Assembly: GCA_030549335.1 (NCBI GenBank)
Contig: CM060187.1
Span: 55,820,203-55,884,202, forward strand
Length of the DNA: 64,000 bases
Source of the DNA: Pontederia crassipes
Lineage: Eukaryota; Streptophyta; Magnoliopsida; Commelinales; Pontederiaceae
Direction of reading: 5' to 3'
Below the pieces are notes generated by a model that ran no database searches, was not told where the DNA came from, and saw only the letters and a program-made list of their open reading frames with translations. Made by a program: the position numbers and the translations under genes. Numbering within the stretch: the first letter of the stretch is position 1; each line of letters starts with the position of its first letter. Of this stretch, positions 10,392 through 21,831 are shown piece by piece.

Positions 10392-12586
10392 CAGGAAGAA
10401 GAATCCAACTAGTCTTCAAATTTGCTAATTGATTCGTAATTGTAAATGTAGTAAAAAAAGCAAAGCTTTTGAATATTAAGTATCAAGGGAAAAAAATCGC
10501 CTTGTAACATATATAGTTTTTGTTGGTATATTCTTTAATTTGACTTTGAACTGATGTTGCAGAATTAAGACAATGGCCTTAAAATATTTCTCTATCAAAC
10601 GACCTTAAAATGTTTCCTATAGATAAAAACATGAAATATATCATTAATTTAATTATAACTTATAATCCTATTTAAACTTTAGATTTTCTTTTCAAATAAA
10701 TTGTTGTGATATTCTATTCTAATATCACTTGCGCCATCCCGTTATATAACTTATAGCATTCTTTTTCTATTTTCATATAAGACCATCAACGAAAGAGTAC
10801 CATCATACAAGAACAATTTTCAAGAAGAAAATAATACTACAATCTGACAAGTAATAATTTGTTGGATTTTCTTTTGCTCATCCCGGAAGTCGAAAATCCT
10901 ATTATTGTTAGTAATTTTCTTTTTCTTATTTATTTTCATATTAATTAATATTAGTATCGCTCAATACTACAATGATGTATGAAAGTTCTGTTTCTTATCT
11001 AGAACGATTTTTGGAGGTCTATAAGTGATTTATTTGAAGATTGATCCTCTCCTCAAAGTTCAGTTGGACATCTGTGTTCGACAAGTAAAAAAGCTGGAGT
11101 TTCAAACAGCTTTTATCTAAGAAAAGTATTTGATTTATTAAATTTAATAATAACATTTGATGATCACTATTTTTTATAACAATACAGTTTTATTAACGTT
11201 TAGGTGATTTCATATAATATTAATAATTAAATTAATTTGTTATCTTATCTTTATTTATGTTATTTTGTATAAATGAACTCTCAGTCATCAATTTTGTTAA
11301 CTATTTATTTATGAATTTAGTAATCGAACTTTTAAACTTTAATCTTCATTCACCGACCTATATTCGTTAATTGTCTTATTATCTATTGATCAAATTGTAT
11401 TCACTATTACACCAATAAATTAATTTTAATAATCAGCACGTTCAAGGTAATTTCTCAATGATCAAGAAATCTGATTTATAACACAATAATAATGTCTCAA
11501 CTCTCAGTAGAGGGATGTAGAATTTACAATGGAAAACGTCCGATTCAACACTGTTCAGCGACCGATTCAACAAAGAGCAAACCACCCGTGTAATCTCTCT
11601 CACGGTTCACGCCTCGCCGTCGCCTCTGCTGAAATCTCCCTCTGTGCCGTCTAATTTTCTCATCGTCGTCTCCCCCTCTTCTCTATCGTTTCCCTCAGCG
11701 CCCTCTCATCGTCTCGCTCCTCCTCCTCCAGCACTCGCCATTTTTCCTACGCCGCTGGTGGGCTCTCTGCTGAAGTTGCCTTGCCGCTAAAGTCGCCTCA
11801 CACCATCGAAGTCTAAACACGACTCCGGCAACACCAGCTGTCCCGCCACCGCGATCCCTCTCCCTACCACCGATTTCGTCCCCAACCTCACTCTCCGCCG
11901 CCTCATCTAACTTTGGTCGTCCTCCACCCCCTCCGACATGCCCCTCGTCCGAGCGCATCTCACCACCTCCCGTCGCCTAGCTGGTGATCTCCACCAGGAG
12001 CTGCATTAACATCCTACTTTCTCTCCTCCGGCGAGATGACGCCGATATTCAGATCCTCGAGAGGGATGTCCGTTCGCTCACCCCGATTCTGACATCGCTG
12101 TGAGGCCGTGAGGCGTTCGGCTAGGGCAGGCTCCAAAGGGGAGCTGAACCGGCCATGAACAGTCCCGAACTACGCTTTTTTTAATCTACCGTTGATCTTA
12201 CATTCGACGGCTACAAATGCAGAGAGAAGGGCGAGTAGCACACTCGTTAAATTCTAAATTTTAATTTATTAGAAAATAAATAATAGAAACATAGCTGACG
12301 ATTTTATAACAAAAAAAAAAATCCAAACTACTCGCTCCCACTCTCTATTTCGAATCGAGTTCAATAATTTCAAACCATGTAAAATACAATTCATGGTTTC
12401 TTGTTTGCCATATGAGGAAAAAAAAGCAATAATTTAAACTTTGAAGCACAAGAAAAAATGAACGCCAAACTTGGTCTTATAAAAAGGCCATAAACGTGAT
12501 CAAATTGGTACAACATGGCTAATAATGGATAATATGATCAAACTGTTAAATTGTTTTTTTCTTCTTTTTGAGCTGCAAACAATATC
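10392..12586. other. Intergenic, no gene identified; one GC-rich patch
   Basis: 10,440-11,550 is AT-rich with no coding signal. 11,560-12,180 is C/T- and GC-rich ('ctcctcctcctcc', 'cgccgtcgcctc') and resembles a plant 5' leader or a captured gene fragment, but I find no protein match in any frame. 12,250-12,586 is AT-rich and lies downstream of the GDSL gene. Confidence 0.4.
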
Positions 12587-14404
12587 TTAAGTGCTGATGA
12601 GTTGTCTTACGTTCATGGGGTATATGTAATTTGAGCCGCCATCAAGCAGCCTTTGAGCTATGACGAGATTTGTATCCTCGGAAGGATGGTAGGGATCCCA
12701 GAACACGAACTTTGATCTGTCAGGGCACACCCTCGACGTCGGTCCGCACGGCAGCAGACCTCCGAATCACCCTTCCACTGCGCAACATGCCGAATCTGCA
12801 ACCTCGAAACCTGAATGCATTCGAAGGAAGAAAATTTAATAAATCATGCTCTGCTCTTGATCAGAGTTTAATCACTCGTTACATTTCGATCATTACCGTA
12901 GCTGTAATGGTTCAGAATGATGTCTGCAACAATGTCGTAGACATGCCGAATCGCCCTTCCACTGCGCAACATGCCGAATCTGCAACCTCGAAACCTGAAT
13001 GCATTCGAAGGAAGAAAATTTAATAAATCATGCTCTGCTCTTGATCAGAGTTTAATCACTCGTTACATTTCGATCATTACCGTAGCTGTAATGGTTCAGA
13101 ATGATGTCTGCAACAATGTCGTAGACATTTGCGTAGACGAAGACTGCACCCTGGAGGCTTGAGCTCAGCTCTGTCACCAGATCCTTCAACCTCCTGTTAA
13201 AAGCTTGGGCCAACTGATTCGGGAAGTCGACGCAGTCGATTCCTGCAGCTGGGTTGACGTCCCTCAAGTATGGAATGCAACCGATTGGACCCACGTTGAC
13301 AACAATGATCTTTCTGGCGTCCAAGTAGTATAACCTCTGCAAGATCAGAAGTTGCGCTGTGATCAGAGATGAATGCAGTGTTCTAATGGCAGGGATGAAC
13401 TGTTACTGGATTAAGGTGTCTCCTTTATTGCAGTGCAAGGAGAAGGATCAGATAATTTTTACTGTTAGCTGCAGGCGGTACTTCTGAATCAGTGTCTCCA
13501 CGAACATTTCTGGGGAGACTGCTACTCTTTCTGCAACTGACACAACGGGCGTCAGATAGTTGTTGATGAAGTCGTTGGAGGCCATGGTGACTGAGAAGAG
13601 GGACCTCCTGAGCAGGTTCACGGCTGCGTCTGATCCGATGCTAGATATGATGTCTTGCCTCGTGTTCGCGTAGTTGTCCAGCTGCGCATCTAAGTTCAGA
13701 CGCCCATCCTGCACAAAGACCTCATCATCATGCACAGTTCTTACTCGAGCTTGGAAAAGGACTACTGCTTGCAAATCTTCTCTGAACAGCTTCAAACATA
13801 ATGCAGATTCTGTTACGTTTGATGCATGACTTCAAATTTAGTACTCTGATTACTCCAAGATAAAAGGAGGCGAGATCAATGCACAGATTAAAGCGGCTAC
13901 GCAGAATGCTTACAAAGATCTTTCCTGTATCATTCAGAATTCCTCCTCCACCGGATGCATAATTCACACCTCGCAGTATCACATCTCCAGCAGTACTTGG
14001 CGCCAAATATGGAGGGGTGAACTCATTCAAACCCAGACTTTGGCCTGATAGGAACACGTAGAACAAGAGAACATATCATGACACTGAATCAACATCATAC
14101 AGGTGAAAATAGAAAGGAAGAAAGATTCAACAGGATTCAAGTATTTGCCTATTATGTCCACGATCGTCCGGCCGTTCGTGTATCGGCCTGTCGGCTCACT
14201 ATCCGGAAAATCCATGCCATTTGGCGCATAGTTGGCCTTGGACAAGCTCACAATGTAGTTGTTGTTGCCGGAATCAACCAATGAGTCCCCGAACACAAAG
14301 TTGGCAGGTAAGCCATCAGAAGAACACATACTCAACAAGGAGCTCCCGATTATTAACACGAGAAGAAATGGAATCGTCAGCCAGTAGTTGGAAGAGCAAC
14401 CCAT
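12587..14404 (-). pseudogene. GDSL esterase/lipase, disrupted by duplication and a nonsense codon
   Basis: A five-exon minus-strand gene: 14,404-14,149, 14,044-13,914, 13,708-13,463, 13,336-13,081 and final exon 12,810-12,587. Joined, these would encode 370 residues, the usual size. The start Met is followed by a hydrophobic signal peptide (WLTIPFLLVLIIG), so the product would be secreted. Family blocks: FVFGDSLVDSGNNN (nucleophile Ser), GVNYASGGGG, ASNDFINNY (Ala where Gly is usual) and DPYHPSE with the Asp/His of the triad. A 184-bp tandem duplication (12,761-12,944 and 12,945-13,128) repeats the end of exon 4, intron 4 and the start of exon 5. The copy next to the true exon 5 has TGA for CGA at GRFGG. 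Either splice choice ends before the DPYHPSE block. Intron 1 appears to use a GC donor. It is probably a recent pseudogene or null allele. Confidence 0.85.
12761..13128. repeat. 184-bp tandem duplication inside the GDSL gene
   Basis: 12,761-12,944 and 12,945-13,128 are adjacent copies. Apart from the junction base I see one difference: A at 12,769 versus G at 12,953. On the coding strand this is TGA versus CGA. Each copy contains the 3' end of exon 4, intron 4 and the 5' end of exon 5. The near identity indicates a recent event. Confidence 0.95.
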
Positions 14405-17260
14405 GATCACTGTAAATAAATGACAGAATATGTATAACAGTGACGTAAGCTTGAATCGAAATCTAACTGAGGCGCATAACAAAGGTCTGACGCATTAGAT
14501 TGCTCCGCAGCTGATAGAAATAGTGGTCATGGAACAACAGGAAAGGGCAGGCAAAGGTAACAGATGTCAAGATCTATCTATGGCTGCTGGGCGTCCTGAA
14601 GGGCAGAGCTCAAGGTCGCCGGGGTTCTTAGCTTCTTATCATGGCGGACTGGCGGTGACGAGAGCTGTGATGGGCATTGAATGGCCCGTGGGATATCCAA
14701 CTACCCCAGTGAAATGGTTGGCCTTTCGCCATCTAATTCTTCCTCCTCCTCCTCCTCCTGCAGCTGATATCAGGCAGACAGCATCCAGCTGCGTCCAATG
14801 CAGTCCAGGATGGCGACACTGTTGGTCTTCGCCCATTCCTGGCATCCCTCGATGGTTCAATCGAGCGAGACGAACTTTCCGACGGGTAGATTTCAATCTT
14901 TTCGCCTTTTATTTATCGCAATTTTCTACTCTGTGTCCATGCATCCTCACATAAATGTGTCCAAAGCTTTTATCTTTCTTAATTTTCACCACAGATGGCT
15001 ACTGAATAGTGAATAGTCTAAAAAGCTTAAATGGTTTAAAGAATAATATCTCTATTATAGTCTTGATACTCTGTGAGTTGTTGATAAGTTTGGTCCGGAG
15101 AAAATTTATTTTTGAGCTTAGAATTTCTTGGTCCTGCTTTAATATAGTGATAAAATATATCTTCATCTACCAACCAACTGCCGTAAGAACTTGAACCAGA
15201 CTCTATCTTGATAGGCTCATTTCTGTTGAGTGTTATCTGAACTCATATCTTGTTTCAGAAATGGAGTTCTTAGTTATATTCTGATTCTGAAGCTTTTTCC
15301 CCTTCCCTTCACCTGCTTAATTTTCTGTGAAAAAGTTGATTTCCTTTTTCTTGCTGCCTTATAAAGTAAACTTTTCTCTTCAAGAATAGATGTGAAAAAC
15401 AAAAAGCATTCAATTGTTGGATAAATTTAGGGTTATTAACAAATGACCCGTGCAGCAGCAACTACCAACCGAACACACAACTTTCGACTTCAATGCGCAT
15501 TAATGGAGAAACACAGTGCAACATTGTATGGAGGGCTGTACCGCATTACACAAACGCAAGTGACAAAGAAATCTATAATGGTGACATGTTATTGGATGTG
15601 GCGTGGAGGAAATGCTCTCCCCATTTGCCTGCTCAGCCCTCCACCAAATTTATGATCTGTTCTTCTGTCACCAGATTTCATGCAGAGTTAATTTATGAGG
15701 GTGCATGTAAGGTTCATGCTTATGGAAGTTGGACGTACAAGGTTTTTTTTTCCGGTCCGGATCTACTTAGAGGCATTCGATATTCCAGATTACTAACATT
15801 TGAAATCGAGAAGATTAACACTAATGACTTACTTCGACTCGAATCCAAAACTACTAGTAGTTGTTGAGACTCTATTGAGCCTCGGGACGTACTGCAACTG
15901 TCTTAGGAATGAGACAAGTGTTTGTTTATATCACAATGATTGATTTCTTATTTTTGAAAAGATCAACTCTTAACTAGTACGTTGCATGGTGTTCTTGATA
16001 TGATGGGCAAGAAATCCAATGTTGGATGGGGATCCAAATCCAAATCCAAATGAGACTGAAACCGTGGGCAAAATTTAAGGCCGCTCATTAATTTGTTTCC
16101 ACAAGAGACATTGGCTCTGAAATAAAGATTTAATATACCTGTCTGCAGTGCTGACATCTCTTCTTAGTATAATCGATTAAAAAGTTTTACACAAAAAAGT
16201 AATACTATGGAATTAAAAAAAGTTGATACTATGTATCATTTTATTTTATACGACTTTGACGTCAATAAAATTAATGAAAGTTTAGCATACATAAATTTGA
16301 AAAAAAATATTTAGATGTAACGGGTTAATAATCACTGAGCCAATATTTAAAGATTTTATTTTACTAAATTATAAGACGTGTTAGAATTGTTATTAATTTA
16401 AAAATTCGTGGCTTTTAGATAAAAGTAAAAGTTTAGGCTAAATTTACGACTAACACAAAAAGTTTGAGCACTTTTATAAGATTTGCCCATTCTGATCCAA
16501 CCATTTGCTTGCAGAGGTAGATTGAATTTTGAACAGGTACACGGAAATTTTAAATGATTATCATTATATACTATCCACGAAAGGGTTTCTCTTAATTTGA
16601 CATATCAAATGCAGGGAGGTTCTAAATAATGTAAAAGGAAAGGCAACAAATGGCATGCATCATCTGCTTTAACTTTGATGTGCATATCTTCAAATTCAAA
16701 GTAATTACAATAACCTGCATCGTCTTAACTGTACGACATTAATTCAAAATTACACTATATACAAGAAATTTCATCTTCAAATACAAAAAAAATACCACCA
16801 ATTAATTACACTATATACAAGAAACTTTGAAGATGTTTCAGAACATAGATGGAACAATTTTAAATTTACCAACAATTCCTTCTTCTTCCTCTTCCTACAA
16901 CAGTAGATGAAACAATTTTAATTACAACCCAAAACCTAATTATTTGTTGTTGTTCATGTGATTATTATTAAGAAATAATATAATAAACCGAGCAACAAGA
17001 AGAAAAGGATGAAAAATTTTTGGAGCAACATGTTCCCGTCAGTTCTTCGTCTTGGCATAAACATCAGCGGTTTCGAAGATGTTTTTAAACTGGTCTCAAA
17101 TCTTCGATTCCCTGACTGAAATAAAATTATTTTGACCATATTTTTCGGAGTGTTAGCATGTTTTTGGTAGAATTTAGTCTTAACAATATTCCCATCTTTG
17201 TCATCCAACCAAACAGTCTCGTTGGATTCTTCTTCCTGCAACGAAGAGGAGCGTTCCAGC
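14405..17260. other. Intergenic, no supported gene
   Basis: This holds the upstream region of the GDSL gene and AT-rich sequence. Open frames up to 143 codons (for example 14,523-14,954 and 15,493-15,867) show no family motif and no partner exon. A (TCC)n-like tract lies at about 14,741-14,760. Confidence 0.4.
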
Positions 17261-17262
17261 AT

Positions 17263-17770
17263 GCAGATTCGGTCACCTGCTCCTTCCCTGCAAAGTCGTT
17301 CGAAGACTTGCCTTCAGCAGCTTGGACGTCGACGCCGTTGTTCGTCGCGAAAGTGTGCTACAGCAGCATCTCCGACATGGCCTTTCCCAGGAAAGACCTT
17401 TCCCACCTCCGACATCTCGTCGGGTATCTCCGGCATGGCCCCGCCGGAGGCGATCAGGCGCAGCAGTGCGTCCGTTCCAATCTCGCTCACGTAGCTCCTC
17501 GCGGGCCTGCCGGTCAGCATCTCCGCCACGGTGCACCCGACCGTCGGCCCGTACTCGTTCTTGGCCACGCACTCCCCGGCGCGAAGTAGTAGGACGTGCC
17601 CCGACAGGGGCTCCAGTCGTTCTCTTCTCCCTGCCGCATCGCGTGGACGAAGTCGGCGGTCCTGACCTCCTCCATGTCCCACAGTAGCAAGTTCGCTGAC
17701 TTTATATCGCAGTACCCGGTGGATGCGGACGTGGGCGCGCAGCACCGACCTTGTGAACTGTAAAGAGAGA
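17263..17770 (-). pseudogene. Third MAPKKK-like kinase fragment, heavily decayed
   Basis: Minus-strand pieces in different frames match the kinase at 9,031: FTRSVLR, CDIKSANLLLWDMEEV, SPCRGTSYYFAPG, KNEYGP, GCTVAEMLTGRPARSYVSEI and DALLRLIASGGAMPEIPDEM. DFG has become DFV, the ADVWSL segment is deleted, and there are at least two frame breaks; the N-lobe is absent. Even the 3' flank (GCAGGAAGAAGAATCCAAC) is shared with bases just after 10,391, so the copy came from duplicated DNA with flanks. At the PAR-to-DALL segment this copy is in frame, which shows what the other two copies lost. Confidence 0.8.
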
Positions 17771-18439
17771 TGGTTTGATGGAATAATTTCAACAAAATAT
17801 GGAGGTGAAAGTTTATGCGTATTTTGATTAAATCTCACTCAAGTCAGATGGAAAACACTAGTCATAGGATCAACGGATCGTTTAACGAAGATGTTGAGTC
17901 TCGCAAAGAGAAAAAGAATGTCTTAAGAATTAAAATCATTTGATGAAATAATTTTGATTGTAATTACCCTTTGGAAGGCTGCAGACCCTTTATCTTTCAA
18001 AACTCTGGAGGGCTGCAGAGTCTGGGGAGAGAAGTGATTGATCAACAAATGATAAAAAAAAAATACCTTGTGTGATTGCGAAACACCTTGTGTGATTATT
18101 TATGTTATGTAAGTTGATTTCTCTTACTCTATATAGTTAACTCTTTTGAATTCAGTGTGCAACTTTTATATGTATTGAATATGTTTTGGATAAGTTATGA
18201 ATTAATTTCGAGAAATGAAATTATAAAAAGTATATATGAATGATTTTATGATTGCACATTTGAAAAGTATATGTGATATGATATGAATGGATTACGAGAA
18301 GTGCAATCTTGTTCCATTTGAAATGGTATTTGATATTATTCATTTTTTGATATTGAGACACAATTGTTATATGATGAATCATGTATTTGCATTTGCCTGC
18401 ATCCATATCTAAAATCCAATATATCATTTTGTTCCTCAG
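17771..18439. other. AT-rich spacer
   Basis: No coding or element landmark is seen. It may include the 5' part of the LTR that ends near 18,826. Confidence 0.35.
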
Positions 18440-19180
18440 AAATGGGATGAGATAGACTGGAGTTAAGTGTCATGCATATCCAAGTGCTACATCATGTGGA
18501 GTTGCGATGGGAGACACCTCTAGAATCCGTAGGTGCTACCTTTAGAATTCATCTATCACTATATAATATGTTCTCTGAAAGGGATGATGTAGAGTGGAGT
18601 TAAGTGCTACATCGTCAATTACGATGAGTGCCACCTCTAGAATCAACCTACCGAATACTGGTCAGTTGATTATCCGTGCATATATATGATTTTATGATAT
18701 TGATATTTTATGCTTATATATGATTATGTTTCTACTGTAAAGTTTTATGAAATTAGGTCCCGAAAATGTAACGTCGCCTAGGGTTCGACAAATTTTAAAT
18801 TGGAGCTGAATTTTGAGGACATTACAATATGATATCAGAGCCGTAGTTTTGGCTCGTATGTATTAGTATTATGATGGGTAAGCCATTGGTTGGCTAAAGT
18901 GTGTAAATAAAATGTCTAAGTGTAAAGTTCATGTGCAATCATCATAAAGGGCGACCGAACTTAAAGATAAATGTTATCATATGACTAGCTTATGCTAAGG
19001 ATGTTTCTATATTATTTTGAGTATGAATGTAGATGCCACCAAGACGAGCAATCGTTGATGAAGAGTATGAGCCAACTTGGTGTTCGCATGCGGAAAATGT
19101 GCGGGCATCAAATACACAACTTATTAGTTATTACAGCATGCCCGATGGTATGCAGATAATAATAGAGAGAGAAACTAATT
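18440..19180 (+). mobile_element. Ty3/gypsy remnant: LTR end, primer-binding site and gag start
   Basis: The LTR end 'ggacattaca' finishes at 18,826. A primer-binding site like that for initiator-Met tRNA follows (GATATCAGAGCC, 18,831-18,842; consensus TGGTATCAGAGC). About 190 bases later an ATG at 19,033 opens MPPRRAIVDEEYEP, a start style seen in chromovirus gag proteins, and the frame soon stops. Within the LTR, 18,443-18,520 and 18,581-18,655 form an imperfect direct repeat around 'ggagttaagtg' and 'cacctctagaat'. The rest of the element is missing. Confidence 0.6.
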
Positions 19181-19419
19181 ATTGTAAATAGTAATTCATT
19201 GGAAAAAAGGAATAGCTAGTGAAAAAAAAGTTAATTTTCATCGGAAAAAAATGGCAAGTTCCGTCCTACTTTTGTAGTCAACGTGAAACTAATTTTCTGT
19301 TCATTGACTTTTCTTCTATTTACCAACTAGTACAAATCACTAATTTAACTTACTAATTTCAAGAAAAATACTTAAACAAATCACTAACATAAGTTAATAT
19401 AACAACATATGTAAAATAT

Positions 19420-20520
19420 TGATGCACTCTCAATTATTACACCCTATATCCAAAATCATAAAGAAAAAAAATGAGAATTTGTAGTGAAAATGGAGGGCTT
19501 GGGTTAAGTTTACACTCGTCGAGATATATATCGTGCATTAGAAGATGTATGTCTAATTTATGAAAAAAGTACTGAAAAGCTGTTGAGTGAAGACTGACAT
19601 TTTTAAAAGGTACTTTTAATGTATGTTTAAAATTTAGTAGAAATTCAATTAATTTGGTTGTTTACATTGATTTAGATTTTGCAAAAGAACTTGATAGAGT
19701 ATAGACGCATGTCTCTCATAGGTTATATATTTGCCATTATTTAATGTGCTATGAGTTGAAAAGTTATTTTGCAAGATAATCATCACTAATGTTGTAAAAG
19801 AAGCTATATGGTCGAGAATATTAGTTGGAGAGCTCAAGAAGAAAGTTACTCTCATATGTTGTGATAGTTAAAATGTAGTAGATCAAATGCATCATAAAAG
19901 AATAAAGCATATTAATGTGAGATATGATTTTATCTGTAATGTTGTCGAAAAGTAACATATTCAAATTTAGAAGATCAACACTCTTGACAATCTAAGAGAT
20001 ATGATGACAAAGAGTTTATTTGTTATCAAGTTTGAATAATATTCAGACTTAATATGCATCATGCAAAGATCTAGCTTGGCCCACGTGAACCATTTGGTAA
20101 AAAAGATCATGCTAAAATTTTAAGAGTTTTGTAAACTTAAAGTTAAGGTGGAAATTTGTTAATGTATCTTAAATTATTGTACCCCAACCACCTAAAGTTA
20201 TGAAAAAAATGAGGATATGTGATGAAAGTGGAAAACTTGGACCATTAGTCCCAAGCCCATAGTTCACCACTGATTCTTGTGAGGATGCGGAAGACGAAAT
20301 CTTCCGTGGTATGAACCTTCATGTATGAGAGTTAGAAGTTTGTCGAACATATATTCTCTTTTGTTATACTGAATTTCTTCCATGTCAATTTTTTTATCCA
20401 TAAATATTTTTCTCTGATTCACATTGATTATCAAGAGAATTTTACTATATTAAATTTCTATGTTCATATGTTCTTTATTTTATATATTTTCTTGTCTTAA
20501 TTATTCATAAATCCTATGTG
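19420..20520 (+). mobile_element. Ty1/copia remnant: RNase H end, polypurine tract and LTR pieces
   Basis: Degenerate frames at 19,650-20,060 align with the end of copia pol: VVKEAIWSRILVGELKKKVTL, QMHHKRIKHINVRYDFI and TLDNLRDMMTKSLFVIKFE, the last matching the NxADMxTKxLxxxKFE signature. 'ttaaggtggaaatttgtta' (about 20,142-20,160) is the usual copia polypurine tract. Sequence from about 20,157 resembles sequence from about 19,420 (both run into 'attatt', 'accc', 'aaatgag' and 'gaaaatgga/gaaagtggaaa' blocks), so these look like 3' and 5' LTR starts around a largely deleted interior. Stops are frequent, and the 3' edge is a guess. Confidence 0.55.
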
Positions 20521-21831
20521 TAATTAAGATGATTATATGATTCTATTTACAAAATTTTAGGAAGACAAACTTCGCAATTATTATTTTGAGAATTGTGTGA
20601 AACCAACTTCACATACATGCATGATATACGTGCATACCTAAAGCATTTTAATAATTTACTTATTTATGATAAAATCTACTCAAGGGTTACTAAATAATTA
20701 TATGTTTATTGAACTCACGTATTCATTAATACAAATTTAAACTGTATGTTACATTTGTATCTTTTTTAATTGTCAGTTCTCAATTTTTAGAAAAACGATA
20801 TCGACGACTTAATGCGTACGACGATAACGGACATTTGTATTCTTATCATTGGGCAAATGACGAGTCTCATACTTGACCAGTATTAATAAATATTAAAATA
20901 AAAAGATAGGTAGCTCTCACTTGTGAGAAATTTAACTCCATATCTTTTGGAGTTTTATGCCATTGCATGGCATCCCGATTCCAAAACTAATAAGATTTTG
21001 TTAATATTCTTATGAGCATGGTTCCAAATGTTATACAATGTCAATAACCGGTTAATTAATAAAGGCAAAAAATGATCATTTAGAGTGAACAAAATTTTAG
21101 GAGTGTCACTAAAGTTATCCTTCCAATCCTTATTTTAACTATCTCTAAAAGCATAAGGGTGAAAGTGATTCGGACGAGTCAATTTTTTTAAATTAAAAAA
21201 TCACTTTAAAACAGTTTGACAAAAAAAAAAACTAACAGAAAATTAACGGACTAAAGTGAAGAGCTTTGAATGGCTGAGTGATATGTTAATAATTTAGGGT
21301 CAGTTAAAATATATTTCATAATTTACGGGAATTATTATTTTTTAATTTAATTTCATGTAAAGGTTATTCGCGTATGATTTGGAATGACGTCATCTAAAAC
21401 AAAGTTTAATAATACAAAATTGAGATCGTAGAGCACAATCTAATAGACCAATAATTTCAATGGCACGACAATTTTAATAATGACGACTACCAAAAGAAAT
21501 TAAGATGAATTCTTAATTTGCACTCTGGATTGATTATACTATTTTTTTCATCAGATGTTTTACCCCAGAAAAATTTACTTCTCACACTGGAACCATCATT
21601 TTCCGTTTTCCTTCTTGGGTTAAACGACTTAATTAGATAATTAATAGTAACAAGAAAAAATATAATGAAGATTTATGAAGAAAACAAAAGGTTTATTGCA
21701 TTAAACATAATCAAACATAACTTTCTCGGAGTCTTAATAATAACAACATACAGAAGCTTTGCCAATTTAAGAAACTTCGCTTTGTTAGATTGAGTTCTGG
21801 ATCTGCTTAATTCTCCTCATCATCCATGCAA
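20521..21831. other. AT-rich spacer, no gene seen
   Basis: No coding landmark. The last 150 bases lie downstream of the glycine-rich protein gene and probably hold its 3' untranslated region. Confidence 0.4.

Noticed and set aside
11695-11958. Minus-strand 87-codon Gly/Arg/Glu-rich frame
   Set aside because: Composition follows a C/T-rich patch on the plus strand; no domain and no ATG context that stands out.
12670-13162. Two overlapping plus-strand frames with the same repeated peptide
   Set aside because: They repeat only because of the 184-bp duplication; the minus strand carries the GDSL exons.
14523-15867. Several plus-strand frames of 70-143 codons
   Set aside because: No motif, no consistent splice partner and no recognised homologue.
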